Below, piece by piece: positions 17,858 through 26,557 of a DNA stretch of 64,000 bases. The notes beneath the pieces are model-generated. The model ran no database searches, was not told where the DNA came from, and saw only the letters and a program-made list of their open reading frames with translations. This DNA is from Lutimaribacter_A marinistellae (lineage in GTDB: Bacteria; Pseudomonadota; Alphaproteobacteria; Rhodobacterales; Rhodobacteraceae). Position numbers and translations under genes: made by a program. Positions within the stretch are counted from its first letter, which is position 1. Every line of letters begins with the position of its first letter. The DNA is taken from contig NZ_JBHRXI010000010.1 in the NCBI RefSeq assembly GCF_042648365.1, positions 186,001 to 250,000 of the forward strand. Reading direction: 5' to 3'.

Positions 17858-18826
17858 ATGGAACTGAGCATGGAACCGGTCATTTACGGCTTGATCTTCG
17901 TCGGGGTGCTGGTACTGGTCGAGGGGATCTACCTTGTCGCCTTCGGCAAGTCGATCAGCCTCAACAGCCGGGTCAACCGCCGGCTCGAGATGCTCGACAA
18001 GGGCGCCGGGCGAGAACAGGTTCTGGAACAGCTGCGCAAGGAAATGCAGCAGCACATGAAATCGCAGTCCATCCCGCTTTATTCGCTTCTGGCGGACAAG
18101 GCGCAAAAGGCCGCGATCGCGTTTTCACCGCGTCAGCTCATCACGATCATGGCCGGGCTTTCGGGCGTGGCCTTTGTCGGCCTCAGCATCGGCACCCAGA
18201 CCGAAGTGCCCGTGCGTGCGGCCATCTCGGGGGCCATCGGCATCGGGGCCGTCTATATCTGGGTCAATTCCAAGGCCAAGAAACGCATGGCGATGCTCGA
18301 AGAGCAGTTGCCCGATGCGGTGGAACTGATGGTGCGCAGCCTGCGCGTGGGCCACCCCTTCGTCTCGGCCATCCAGATCGTCGCCAAGGAAAGCGAAGAC
18401 CCCATCGCCACCGAATTCGGCATCATCGCCGATGAATCCGCCTATGGACGCGATGTCGGCGAGGCGCTCAAGGAAATGGCCGAAAGGCTCGACATGCAGG
18501 ACCTTCGCTTCCTCTCGGTCGCGGTGACGATCCAGCAGCAATCGGGCGGCAACCTCGCTGAGGTTCTGGCCGGACTTGCCAAGGTGATCCGCGCCCGCTT
18601 CCGCCTGTTCCGGCGCGTCAAGGCGATCACCGCCGAGGCCAAGTGGTCGGGCAAGTTCCTGTCGGCCTTCCCGCTGGTTGCGCTAATCGTGATCCTGGTG
18701 AACGACCCCGGCTATTACGACGGCGTTCTGGACCACGAACTGTTCATCCCCGCCTGTTTCTTCGTGGGTATCCTGCTGACGGCCAACCTTTTCGTCATGC
18801 GCGCCCTCACCAACATCAAGGTCTAA
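17858..18826 (+). CDS. tadB: Tad inner-membrane platform protein TadB
   Basis: This 322-residue protein has a type II secretion system F domain (about 155-290) with hydrophobic segments near 8-28, 95-130, 265-285 and 300-318. It forms the inner-membrane platform that CpaF acts on, together with TadC. The domain is recognised from VELMVRSLRVGHPF and the later QQQSGGNLAEVL, typical of TadB. A strong ribosome site (TAAGGAGGG) overlaps the cpaF stop region. Confidence 0.94.
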   Translation: MELSMEPVIYGLIFVGVLVLVEGIYLVAFGKSISLNSRVNRRLEMLDKGAGREQVLEQLRKEMQQHMKSQSIPLYSLLADKAQKAAIAFSPRQLITIMAGLSGVAFVGLSIGTQTEVPVRAAISGAIGIGAVYIWVNSKAKKRMAMLEEQLPDAVELMVRSLRVGHPFVSAIQIVAKESEDPIATEFGIIADESAYGRDVGEALKEMAERLDMQDLRFLSVAVTIQQQSGGNLAEVLAGLAKVIRARFRLFRRVKAITAEAKWSGKFLSAFPLVALIVILVNDPGYYDGVLDHELFIPACFFVGILLTANLFVMRALTNIKV

Positions 18827-18836
18827 GGAGCCCGCG

Positions 18837-19817
18837 ATGGATTTCCTGCTTCAGATCAACAACCTTCTGACCGATCAATTGGGAGAGTTCGGCCCCCTCA
18901 TCGCCGTCGGTGTGCTGGGACTGGTGATGATCCTCGTCACTGTCGCGATGATGCTCAACCAGCCCGAAGATCCCCTGAAGAAGCTGAAGCGTGACCAGGC
19001 GCCCAAGGCGCAAAGCTCCACCAAAAAGGAACGTCTGCGCCATCGCAGCCGGAACGAACAGCTCGAGAAATTCGCCACCTTCCTCGAACCGCAGGATGCC
19101 GACGAATTATCGGCCATGCAGCTCAAGCTTCGGCAAGCCGGGTACCAGTCAAAGGACGCGGTGCGCTTCTTTCATTTCGCGCAGTTCGCGCTGGGTATCT
19201 TCGGTCTCGTCCTCGGCGTCGTCTACGTGACGATCATCGCCGCCGACCAGCAATTCGACACCCAGGGTACGCTCATCCGTGTTCTGGGTCCGGGCGGCGT
19301 GGGCTACATGCTGCCGAAATACTGGATCACCCGCCGCGTGGACACCCGCAAGGAAAACATCACCCGCGGCTTCCCCGATGCGCTGGACATGATGCTGGTC
19401 TGTGTCGAGGCGGGCCAGTCGCTCGATCAATCCATCGTGCGTGTGGCCAAGGAGTTGCGGGCCTCCTACCCCGATCTCGCCGACGAGTTCGAGGTGGTCG
19501 CCTACGAGATGAAGGCGGGCAAGGACAAGGACAAGGTGCTGCGCGACATGGGCACACGTTGCGGGGTGACCGACGTGTCCTCGTTCGTGACGGTGATGAT
19601 CCAGTCGGCCAGTTTCGGTACTTCCATCGCCGAAGCGCTGCGCGTCTATGCCGGCGAGATGCGAGACAAGCGCGTGATGCGCGCCGAGGAAGCGGCAAAC
19701 AAGTTGCCAACCAAGATGACGCTTGCCACTATGATGCTGACGGTTCCGCCCCTTCTGGTCATCCTCGTGGGTCCTTCGGCCAAGGGTATCATGGACCTGG
19801 GCAGCATGGGCCAATGA
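18837..19817 (+). CDS. tadC: Tad inner-membrane platform protein TadC
   Basis: This 326-residue second platform protein starts 10 bases after tadB behind AAGGAG. It has an N-terminal membrane segment (about 20-40), a charged linker, two more hydrophobic segments (about 110-160) and a T2SF domain (about 180-305) with FPDALDMMLVCVEAGQSL and the FGTSIAEALRVYA pattern. The C-terminal helix TLATMMLTVPPLLVILVG is a typical TadC end. Confidence 0.94.
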   Translation: MDFLLQINNLLTDQLGEFGPLIAVGVLGLVMILVTVAMMLNQPEDPLKKLKRDQAPKAQSSTKKERLRHRSRNEQLEKFATFLEPQDADELSAMQLKLRQAGYQSKDAVRFFHFAQFALGIFGLVLGVVYVTIIAADQQFDTQGTLIRVLGPGGVGYMLPKYWITRRVDTRKENITRGFPDALDMMLVCVEAGQSLDQSIVRVAKELRASYPDLADEFEVVAYEMKAGKDKDKVLRDMGTRCGVTDVSSFVTVMIQSASFGTSIAEALRVYAGEMRDKRVMRAEEAANKLPTKMTLATMMLTVPPLLVILVGPSAKGIMDLGSMGQ

Positions 19818-19821
19818 CGGC

Positions 19822-20412
19822 ATGACACTACCGGGCGCGCGCAGCCCCAAGCGAATTTGCAAGTTTACCCTGACCATCGCCGCATTGTCGGCGATGGTTG
19901 CGTGTTCTGCGCAAGAGGATTTCGATCTCGATCAGGGTCCCTACCCGCCCGGCATCGATCCGCGCGGCGAAGCGGTCGATGGCGTCGAGGTCGGCAACCG
20001 CCTGATGGCCGCAGGAGAACACGAGCTTGCGCTCGACGCCTTCACCCGTGCCGCGCTCGACCGGGGAATGACCCCCGAAGTGCTGATCGGGATCGGAACC
20101 TCCAACATGGGTCTCGGCCGGCTGGGCCAGGCCGAACCACCCCTCCGCCGCGCCGTGGCCGAGGCGCCCGACCGTCCCGAAGGCTGGAACAACCTTGGTG
20201 TTCTGCTTATGGAAAAGGGCGACTTACCCGAGGCCGTGCAAGTCTTTCGCAAGGCCTATGCGCTCGACAATGGCCAAAGTGACTCAATACGCGACAATCT
20301 TCGCTTAGCGCTCGCAAAATCGGAAAATCCTGATAATAATGACGGAAAAGACCAAGACTTCAAATTGGTGCAGCGCGGGCAGGGCGAATTCGTAATCCTC
20401 CGGAACCCGTGA
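19822..20412 (+). CDS. tadD: TPR lipoprotein TadD-like 1
   Basis: This 196-residue protein has an N-terminal signal with a likely lipobox (LSAMVAC, Cys near 31), then two or three TPR-like units (about 55-165, with EHELALDAFTRA and GWNNLGVLLMEKGDLPEAVQVFRKA). TadD lipoproteins help the secretin assemble and localise in the outer membrane. It starts 4 bases after tadC, so it is co-translated. The C-terminal end is charged and has a locally low G+C content (about 20285-20400). Confidence 0.82.
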   Translation: MTLPGARSPKRICKFTLTIAALSAMVACSAQEDFDLDQGPYPPGIDPRGEAVDGVEVGNRLMAAGEHELALDAFTRAALDRGMTPEVLIGIGTSNMGLGRLGQAEPPLRRAVAEAPDRPEGWNNLGVLLMEKGDLPEAVQVFRKAYALDNGQSDSIRDNLRLALAKSENPDNNDGKDQDFKLVQRGQGEFVILRNP

Positions 20413-20452
20413 AAACTGCACCCTGAGGGCAGAGCAGTAAAAGGACGCAAAA

Positions 20453-21301
20453 ATGCGCCATCTCAAGTTGATCCCCGCCCTCGTGGCGGGTGGGCTGATC
20501 TTGTCGGGTTGTTCCGAAACTGCCGACGAGACGGTGGAACGGGCGTTCCAGGACGTCAATGTCGTCGATGAAAGTAACCTCAACGACGTGATGCTTACGG
20601 TCGCCGACCCGAACGAGGCGGTCGACTACTTCCAGAAATCGCTCCAGTCGGACGACGGCAGGATCGACATGCAACGCGGGCTGGCCAAATCGCTTACCCG
20701 CGCGCGACGCAATACCGAGGCCGCCGCGGCCTGGGCTCGTGTGGTCAAGATGGACGAGGCGACCGATGATGACCGGGTCGACTATGCCGACGCGCTGATC
20801 CGCAACGGCGAATGGAAGCCCGCGCAGGACGTGCTCAACCAGATCCCGCCGACCCACGAGACCTTCAAACGCTACCGGCTCGAGGCGATGGTGGCCGACA
20901 GCAACCGGGAATGGCGCCGCGCCGACAGCTTCTATGAAACGGCCGTCGGCCTGACGACGCGCCCGGCTGGCGTGATGAACAACTGGGGCTATTCCAAGCT
21001 GACCCGCGGCGACTATGCCGAGGCCGAGCGCCTGTTCGGCGAAGCCATCCGCCAGGATCCGGCCCTGTTCACCGCCAAGAACAACCTCGCGCTGGCGCGT
21101 GGCGCGCAACGCAACTACTCGCTGCCGGTGATCCCGATGGATCAGACCGAGCGCGCCCAACTGTTGCAGACCCTTGGCCTGTCGGCAGTCAAGCAGGGCG
21201 ATGTCGAAACCGGCAAGACGCTCCTGCGCGAAGCGATCTCGACGCATCCGCAACATTTCGAGGAAGCCGTGCGCGCCCTGCGCGCGCTTGACGAGGGCTG
21301 A
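20453..21301 (+). CDS. TPR lipoprotein TadD-like 2
   Basis: This 282-residue protein has a clear lipoprotein signal (lipobox LSGC, Cys near 19). It has several TPR-like helices (about 55-260), including YFQKSLQSDDGRIDMQRGLA and NNWGYSKLTRGDYAEAERLF. It is a second TadD-type lipoprotein directly after the first. Two consecutive TPR lipoproteins may divide pilotin and assembly roles. The 40-base gap before it contains an AAAAGGACG ribosome site. Confidence 0.85.
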   Translation: MRHLKLIPALVAGGLILSGCSETADETVERAFQDVNVVDESNLNDVMLTVADPNEAVDYFQKSLQSDDGRIDMQRGLAKSLTRARRNTEAAAAWARVVKMDEATDDDRVDYADALIRNGEWKPAQDVLNQIPPTHETFKRYRLEAMVADSNREWRRADSFYETAVGLTTRPAGVMNNWGYSKLTRGDYAEAERLFGEAIRQDPALFTAKNNLALARGAQRNYSLPVIPMDQTERAQLLQTLGLSAVKQGDVETGKTLLREAISTHPQHFEEAVRALRALDEG

Positions 21302-21305
21302 CACG

Positions 21306-21800
21306 ATGGCGATCCCCGCCCAGCTCGCCCTGTGGTTTCTGCCTTTCGTACTGCCGCTGTGCTTCTACGTTGCGTTCACCGACATGCGCGAGATGCGCAT
21401 CACCAACCAATCGGTGATCGTGCTGGCCGTGATCTTTCTGCTCATAGCGCCGTTCTTCCTGCCGCTTCCGGTCTTTGGCTGGCAGGTCGCGCAGCTTGCC
21501 ATCGTGCTCGTGGCGGGCATCGTCCTGAACGGCGCCGGCGCGATCGGCGCGGGCGACGCGAAATTCGCCGCCGCCGCCGCGCCCTATGTCTTCCTGCCCG
21601 ATATCGGTATCCTCGTGATGGTGTTCGCAGCCAACCTGCTCGCCGCTTTCACGACGCACCGCCTTGCAAAATACACCGCGCTGCGTCGCGTGGCGCCGGG
21701 CTGGAAAAGCTGGGAAATGGGCTTGAAATTCCCGATGGGTCTCAGCCTTGGCGGGACATTGGCCATCTATCTCGGGCTCGGGGCGCTCTACGGCGCGTGA
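21306..21800 (+). CDS. cpaA: Prepilin peptidase CpaA/TadV
   Basis: This 164-residue aspartyl protease of the inner membrane cleaves Flp prepilins after the Gly at their leader end. The two catalytic Asp residues are visible: Asp26 in FTDMREMRITN and Asp84 in the GAGD motif (AIGAGDAKF). About four to five membrane segments fill the short chain, with no N-methyltransferase domain, as in TadV. The start at 21306 is 4 bases past the upstream stop. Confidence 0.93.
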   Translation: MAIPAQLALWFLPFVLPLCFYVAFTDMREMRITNQSVIVLAVIFLLIAPFFLPLPVFGWQVAQLAIVLVAGIVLNGAGAIGAGDAKFAAAAAPYVFLPDIGILVMVFAANLLAAFTTHRLAKYTALRRVAPGWKSWEMGLKFPMGLSLGGTLAIYLGLGALYGA

Positions 21801-21882
21801 CTGCCCCGGTCCCGCCCTTGTGATGCCACAATGGGCAATCACTATCGGGACCAAGGACAGAGGCAGCGACAGGGTCCCCCCG

Positions 21883-23190
21883 ATGAACATGGAAACGACC
21901 GCCGTCATGGCGCCGCCTGCCCCGCGAGGGCTGGCCGAGATGAGGCTCCCCATCGTGATGATGCGGGACATCCTGCTCAAGACGATCTTTCGCAAGAACA
22001 TCGAACTGGTGAGCGAGCTGTCCGAGGCGATCTGCCTGCCGATCCCGGTCACGCAGGAACTGGTCGACATGGCCCGCAGCCAGAAACTGCTCGAGGCGAC
22101 CGGCACGCTCAGCGCGACATCCGGCAACGAGATGGGCTACCAGCTGACCGATGCGGGCAAGACGCGCGCGATGGACGCGCTCAGCCAGTCCGAATATTTC
22201 GGAGCGATGCCCGTACCGCTGGATGTCTACCGCGAACAGGTCAAACGCCAGTCGATCCGCAACATCCAGGTCACCCGCGACCAGCTGACCCGCGCGATGG
22301 GTCATCTGGTGCTGCCCGACAGCCTGCTGGACCATCTCGGTCCCGCCGTCAGCGCAGGCCGCTCCATTCTCATGTATGGTCCGCCGGGCAACGGCAAGTC
22401 ATCAATCTCCAACGGTATCAGGGATGCCTTGGGCGACAATGTCTATGTCCCGCGCGCCATCGAGTATTCGGGACAGGTCATCACCGTCTATGACCCGATC
22501 GTTCACAACGCTGTCGAACAGGAACCCGACGATCCGACGCAATTGCGCCGCCGCCGCCGCTTTGACAGTCGATACGTCATGTGCGAGCGCCCCACCGTCA
22601 TCACCGGGGGCGAGCTGTCGCTCGACATGCTGGACCTCGTCTACAACCCCACGGCGCGCACCTACCAGGCCCCGTTACAGCTGAAATCGACCGGCGGCAT
22701 CTTTATCATCGACGACTTGGGCCGTCAGGCGGAACCGCCGCAGGCGATCATCAACCGCTGGATCGTCCCGCTCGAAGAAGGCAAGGACATCCTCGGCCTG
22801 CAATCGGGTGAAAAATTCGAGGTTCCTTTTGACACGCTGGTGATCTTCTCGACCAACTTTCACCCGAACGAGATCTTCGACCAGGCCGCGCTGCGCCGGA
22901 TCTTCTTCAAGATCAAGATCGACGGACCCAGCCAGGAAAACTTCCTCAAGATCTTTGCGCTTGTCGCCCGGAAAAAGGGCATACCGCTCGACGAACCCTC
23001 GCTCGTGCACCTGCTCAAGCGCAAATACCCCACGATCGAGAACGTCTATGCCAATTACCAGCCGATCTTCCTCATCGACCAGATGATCGCGATTTGCGAG
23101 TTCGAGGGAATCCCCTACCAGATGACGCCGGACTTGATCGATCGCGCCTGGGCGAACATGTTCGTCAAGGATGAGACCATCGTCAAATAA
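21883..23190 (+). CDS. AAA+ ATPase with winged-helix-like N-terminus, end of the Tad locus
   Basis: This 435-residue cytoplasmic protein has an N-terminal region (about 20-110) that looks like a winged-helix or dimerisation module, then an AAA+ core. Walker A is GPPGNGKSS (166-174), Walker B is near 272-279 (IFIIDDLG), and sensor-like STNFHPNEIFDQAALRRI follows. ATPases of this type are found next to tad genes in other alphaproteobacteria, but their task is not established to my knowledge. The start at 21883 was chosen since conserved sequence starts soon after and the upstream frame overlaps cpaA. Confidence 0.82.
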   Translation: MNMETTAVMAPPAPRGLAEMRLPIVMMRDILLKTIFRKNIELVSELSEAICLPIPVTQELVDMARSQKLLEATGTLSATSGNEMGYQLTDAGKTRAMDALSQSEYFGAMPVPLDVYREQVKRQSIRNIQVTRDQLTRAMGHLVLPDSLLDHLGPAVSAGRSILMYGPPGNGKSSISNGIRDALGDNVYVPRAIEYSGQVITVYDPIVHNAVEQEPDDPTQLRRRRRFDSRYVMCERPTVITGGELSLDMLDLVYNPTARTYQAPLQLKSTGGIFIIDDLGRQAEPPQAIINRWIVPLEEGKDILGLQSGEKFEVPFDTLVIFSTNFHPNEIFDQAALRRIFFKIKIDGPSQENFLKIFALVARKKGIPLDEPSLVHLLKRKYPTIENVYANYQPIFLIDQMIAICEFEGIPYQMTPDLIDRAWANMFVKDETIVK

Positions 23191-23200
23191 GGCCCGGCAA

Positions 23201-24010
23201 ATGATCGGTGTTGCGGGATGCGGGCGCATGGGCGCGGGCATGTTGGCCGCGTTGCGTCGCAACGGCTTCGATGCGCAAGGGTTCGACATTCGCCCACCCA
23301 GCGAATTCGGGCCAATGGCCCCGCATGTGACGAATGACGCGCAGGCATTCTCACAAGATCTCGACACCCTGATCACGGTCGTGCGCGACATCGCGCAAAC
23401 CGAGGACGTTCTTTTTGGTGCCCAGGGCTTCATCCACGCAAAGCACCTGTCCCGTATCCTGATCTGCTCCACTCTATCGCCGCGCTATACCCGCGCGCTG
23501 CGGGACCGTGCTCCTGACCATATATCACTTATCGACGCGCCCATGTCCGGCGCGCAGATCGCCGCCGAAGAGGCGCGCCTGTCCTTCATGCTCGGCGGCA
23601 GCGACGCATCACTGGACGCCGCCCAACCTCTGCTTTCGGCGATGGGCCGGCACTTTCACCGCATGGGCCAGTTCGGGTCAGGCATGCAGGCCAAGGTGCT
23701 CAACAACCTTCTCGCCGCGGCAAACACCGCGATGACACGGCTGGTGCTCGATTGGGCGGACACCGCCGGTCTTGATGAGCGGGCGCTGCTGGATCTCATC
23801 CACACAAGCTCTGGCCAGAACTGGTTTGCAAGCAATTTCGACGCGATCGAATTCGCCCGCGGCGGGCTCTCCCCGGACAACACGATCGCGATTCTGGTCA
23901 AGGATGTCGAAAGCGCGCTCGACGCCGCCCCGGACGGGGCCGATACCGCGCTGCCGGAAACCGTGCGCGATACCATCCGAATGCTCAAACCACGGCACAA
24001 GCGCGTCTGA
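23201..24010 (+). CDS. NAD(P)-dependent beta-hydroxyacid dehydrogenase family protein
   Basis: This 269-residue protein is of the 3-hydroxyisobutyrate / 6-phosphogluconate dehydrogenase superfamily. It has a Rossmann motif GVAGCGRMGAGM (3-14), the substrate-binding segment DAPMSGAQIAAEEARL and the catalytic Lys near 164 in MQAKVLNN. The C-terminal all-helical domain is shorter than in most members. The substrate cannot be told from the sequence. It follows the AAA+ ATPase by 10 bases and converges with moaE. A second, more typical member is at 45655-46527. Confidence 0.85.
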   Translation: MIGVAGCGRMGAGMLAALRRNGFDAQGFDIRPPSEFGPMAPHVTNDAQAFSQDLDTLITVVRDIAQTEDVLFGAQGFIHAKHLSRILICSTLSPRYTRALRDRAPDHISLIDAPMSGAQIAAEEARLSFMLGGSDASLDAAQPLLSAMGRHFHRMGQFGSGMQAKVLNNLLAAANTAMTRLVLDWADTAGLDERALLDLIHTSSGQNWFASNFDAIEFARGGLSPDNTIAILVKDVESALDAAPDGADTALPETVRDTIRMLKPRHKRV

Positions 24011-24028
24011 ACACCGGGACGACAGCCG

Positions 24029-24469
24029 TTACCAGCGGGTCAGCGCGTCCTCGTCCTCGTCCTTGGCCGCGACCCATTCGGCGCCGTCATGGGTGACCTC
24101 TTTCTTCCAGAACGGCGCGCGGGACTTCAGATAATCCATCAGGTATTCCGCTGCCTCGAACGCGTCCTTGCGGTGCGGTGCCGCGGTGGCGACCATCATG
24201 ATCCGCTCGCCCGGTGCCAATCGTCCATAGCGATGGATGACCATGACGTCGCCCAGGTGCCAGCGCGTCCGCGCCTCCTCGGCGATGCCTGCGATGGCCT
24301 TCTCGGTCATCCCCGGATAGTGCTCGATCTCCATCGCGGCCAGCCCGCCCGCCACATCGCGCACGACGCCGGTAAAGGTCACGATGGCCCCGTTCGCCAT
24401 CCCGCCCTCGGCAAAGGCATTGGCCTCTACCCCAAGGTCGAACGCCTCTTCCTGAACCCGGATACGCAT
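24029..24469 (-). CDS. moaE: Molybdopterin synthase catalytic subunit MoaE
   Basis: This 146-residue large subunit of molybdopterin synthase converts cyclic pyranopterin monophosphate to molybdopterin with sulfur from the MoaD C-terminus. The family signature is seen in MEIEHYPGMTEKA, the RYGRLAPGE loop and HRKDAFEAAEYLMDYLK, with the active-site Lys pair near WKKE. It follows moaD by 2 bases, forming a moaD-moaE pair downstream of pgsA on the minus strand. Confidence 0.95.
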   Translation of the reverse strand: MRIRVQEEAFDLGVEANAFAEGGMANGAIVTFTGVVRDVAGGLAAMEIEHYPGMTEKAIAGIAEEARTRWHLGDVMVIHRYGRLAPGERIMMVATAAPHRKDAFEAAEYLMDYLKSRAPFWKKEVTHDGAEWVAAKDEDEDALTRW

Positions 24470-24471
24470 CC

Positions 24472-24717
24472 CTACCCGCCCGTCATCGGGGGAAAGAACG
24501 CAACCTCGCGCACCCCTTCAAGGGGCGCCTCGAAATCGGACAATTCCTGGTCCAGCGCGACCCGCAGCGCCGACAGGTCGGCAAAGGCCGCCTCGTAGCG
24601 CGCCTCGCGCGCGCGCAGCTCCTCGACCAGCTCGGTCACCGTCGCGGCTTGTGTCTCGACCCGCTCCCTCGGCAGGCCGATCCGTTCACGCACCCAGGCG
24701 AAGTACAGCACATCCAT
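24472..24717 (-). CDS. moaD: Molybdopterin synthase sulfur carrier subunit MoaD
   Basis: This 81-residue ubiquitin-like protein ends in the required Gly-Gly (PPMTGG), which is thiocarboxylated by MoeB and passes sulfur to MoaE. It begins MDVLYFAWVRERIGL, the typical N-terminal strand of MoaD. The start at 24717 shares one base with the pgsA stop, so it is translationally coupled. A longer in-frame reading upstream is inside pgsA and was rejected. Confidence 0.94.
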   Translation of the reverse strand: MDVLYFAWVRERIGLPRERVETQAATVTELVEELRAREARYEAAFADLSALRVALDQELSDFEAPLEGVREVAFFPPMTGG

Positions 24718-25304
24718 CACGATGTCTCCTTCAGATGCGGCATGGCCTTGCGCAGGTAATCCACACCGGTGATCAGCGTCAGCGCGGCGGCGATCCAGAT
24801 CAGGACCAGCCCCGCATTCCCGGTCCAGCTCGCCCCCGTGGCATTGCCGTAATGCTCGAATATCCCCTGCGCGAACAGAACCGCGATGGCGACCATCTGC
24901 AGCGTCGTCTTCCACTTGGCCAGCTTGGTCACCTTGAGCGTGCCCGCGACATCGCCCAGGAATTCGCGCAGGCCCGACACGAACACCTCGCGGAACAGGA
25001 TCACCGTCGCCGGCAGGACCAGCCAGGGTGTCCAGTGTTCATGCGAATAGCCCACCAGGATCATCAGCGCGATCACCACCATCGCCTTGTCGGCAATCGG
25101 GTCCAGCATCGCGCCCATCTTGGTTTCCTGCTTCCACGCCCGCGCAAGGTATCCGTCGATCCAGTCCGTGATCGACGCGCCCGCGAACAGGATCAGCGCG
25201 AACCAGTCGGCATAGGGGCGGTCGAAATACAGAAACATCACCGCCAATGCCGGTGCCGCCAGCAGGCGCAGCAGGGTCAGGATATTGGGCAGGTTCCAGA
25301 TCAT
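24717..25304 (-). CDS. pgsA: CDP-diacylglycerol-glycerol-3-phosphate phosphatidyltransferase
   Basis: This 195-residue inner-membrane enzyme makes phosphatidylglycerol phosphate from CDP-diacylglycerol and glycerol 3-phosphate. The CDP-alcohol phosphatidyltransferase motif is complete: DG at 50-51, AR at 54-55, then GAMLDPIAD with Asp68 and Asp72. Four to five membrane helices are visible. The order pgsA-moaD-moaE is often conserved in alphaproteobacteria. uvrC lies further upstream on the same strand. Confidence 0.94.
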   Translation of the reverse strand: MIWNLPNILTLLRLLAAPALAVMFLYFDRPYADWFALILFAGASITDWIDGYLARAWKQETKMGAMLDPIADKAMVVIALMILVGYSHEHWTPWLVLPATVILFREVFVSGLREFLGDVAGTLKVTKLAKWKTTLQMVAIAVLFAQGIFEHYGNATGASWTGNAGLVLIWIAAALTLITGVDYLRKAMPHLKETS

Positions 25305-25348
25305 GGCCCCGGTTTACCCCGCCCGCCTGACAGAGGGAAGGGCCGCGC

Positions 25349-26506
25349 TCATACCGCCGCGCGCAACCGCGCCACCAGCTCGAAACGCTTCGGCCCGGTC
25401 GTCTCGCTCACCGCCTCGGCCTCGGACGAGAACCACGCCACGACCAGCTCGCGCACCGGGTCGACAAACAGGAACTGGCCATGGATGCCCAGCCCGTGAA
25501 TCAGTGGCATCTCGCCCGGATGGACGTACCATTTCGAGCGATAGCACATGTCGTAGCCCGGAAACTTCTCGGCGAAATCGCCTTGCCGCCACGCTGCCCG
25601 GTCGCCCTGCGTGGCGATGTCGTCCAGCCAGCCGGCCGGGATCACCTGCCGCCCGTCGCGCTGCCCGCCCGAGGCCATCAGCCTGCCCACACGGGCAAGG
25701 TCGCGCGCGGTAAGGCACATGCCACCGGCACCCCGTGGACCGCCGATCCGGTCCACCGTGATGTAGCCGGGCCGCTCGGCCCCAACGGGTCGCCACAGGT
25801 GTTCTGCCATCAGGTCGGCATAGCGGGTCCCGGTCGCCCGCTCCATCAGCCAGGCCAGCATGTCGGTCACGGGAGAGACATAGTGGAACCGCCCGCCATG
25901 CGGCCCGTCGCTCTCTGTCAGCATCGACTGGAACCCGCGCAGGTCGACCGGCGCATCGCCCGGTTCGACCGGGTTCCAGTTGGCCGCCTTGCGATAGGCG
26001 ATGATCGGGCCGCCGGTCGCCTCGTAGTCCTCCTCGAAGGCGACACCGACGCGCATGTCCAACGCATCGCGCACGGTGGCCCCGGCATAGGCCGTGGCGG
26101 CCAGCTCGGGCAGGTAACGCGTCACCTCGGCCTCGATGTCCAGCAAGCCCTTGCCCGCAAGGATGCCCGCCAGCAGCCCCAGCATGGATTTCGACACCGA
26201 CATCAGGATATGCGGATCCTGCGCGCCCATCCCGTTGCGGTAAAGCTCGTGTGCGATACGGCCTTGGCGCAGTACGACCAGCGCATCGGTCTGCGTGCCC
26301 TCGATCGCGGTCTCGATCTCGTCCGCGGACAGGATCGGTGCCCCCTCCTCCATCGCCCAGACGTCCGCCGGGTCATTTGCGATCTCGGCCGATGGCACGA
26401 TCTCGCGCACGTGGTGAAAGGCCCATGACGAAAACGGCTGCTGCCGCCAGTTCGCCAACGTGGCCCGATCCTCTTCCAGCGGCGGAAAGCCCTGCATGAT
26501 GTTCAT
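25349..26506 (-). CDS. Serine hydrolase, beta-lactamase class C fold
   Basis: This 385-residue protein has the SxxK active-site motif as SVSK (Ser103, Lys106) and a class C type HGLGIHGQFLFVDP region near the C-terminus. No signal peptide is visible at the chosen start. It is therefore likely a cytoplasmic esterase or amide hydrolase of the 6-aminohexanoate-dimer-hydrolase/EstB type, and not a resistance beta-lactamase. The start at 26506 has an excellent AGGAGG ribosome site 6 bases upstream. It lies between uvrC and pgsA on the same strand. The natural substrate is unknown. Confidence 0.87.
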   Translation of the reverse strand: MNIMQGFPPLEEDRATLANWRQQPFSSWAFHHVREIVPSAEIANDPADVWAMEEGAPILSADEIETAIEGTQTDALVVLRQGRIAHELYRNGMGAQDPHILMSVSKSMLGLLAGILAGKGLLDIEAEVTRYLPELAATAYAGATVRDALDMRVGVAFEEDYEATGGPIIAYRKAANWNPVEPGDAPVDLRGFQSMLTESDGPHGGRFHYVSPVTDMLAWLMERATGTRYADLMAEHLWRPVGAERPGYITVDRIGGPRGAGGMCLTARDLARVGRLMASGGQRDGRQVIPAGWLDDIATQGDRAAWRQGDFAEKFPGYDMCYRSKWYVHPGEMPLIHGLGIHGQFLFVDPVRELVVAWFSSEAEAVSETTGPKRFELVARLRAAV

Positions 26507-26557
26507 CTGAAATCCTCCTGCGCGCGCAGCCAAACCCAGCCACGCGGGAAAGACAAG

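Noticed and set aside
16271..18106. Minus-strand open frame of 611 codons over cpaF
   Set aside because: It mirrors cpaE, cpaF and tadB codons and is His/Arg rich with no domain. It is a shadow of real genes.
25349..26506. Possible antibiotic-resistance beta-lactamase
   Set aside because: It lacks a visible signal peptide and fits cytoplasmic esterase-like serine hydrolases better. Resistance cannot be inferred.
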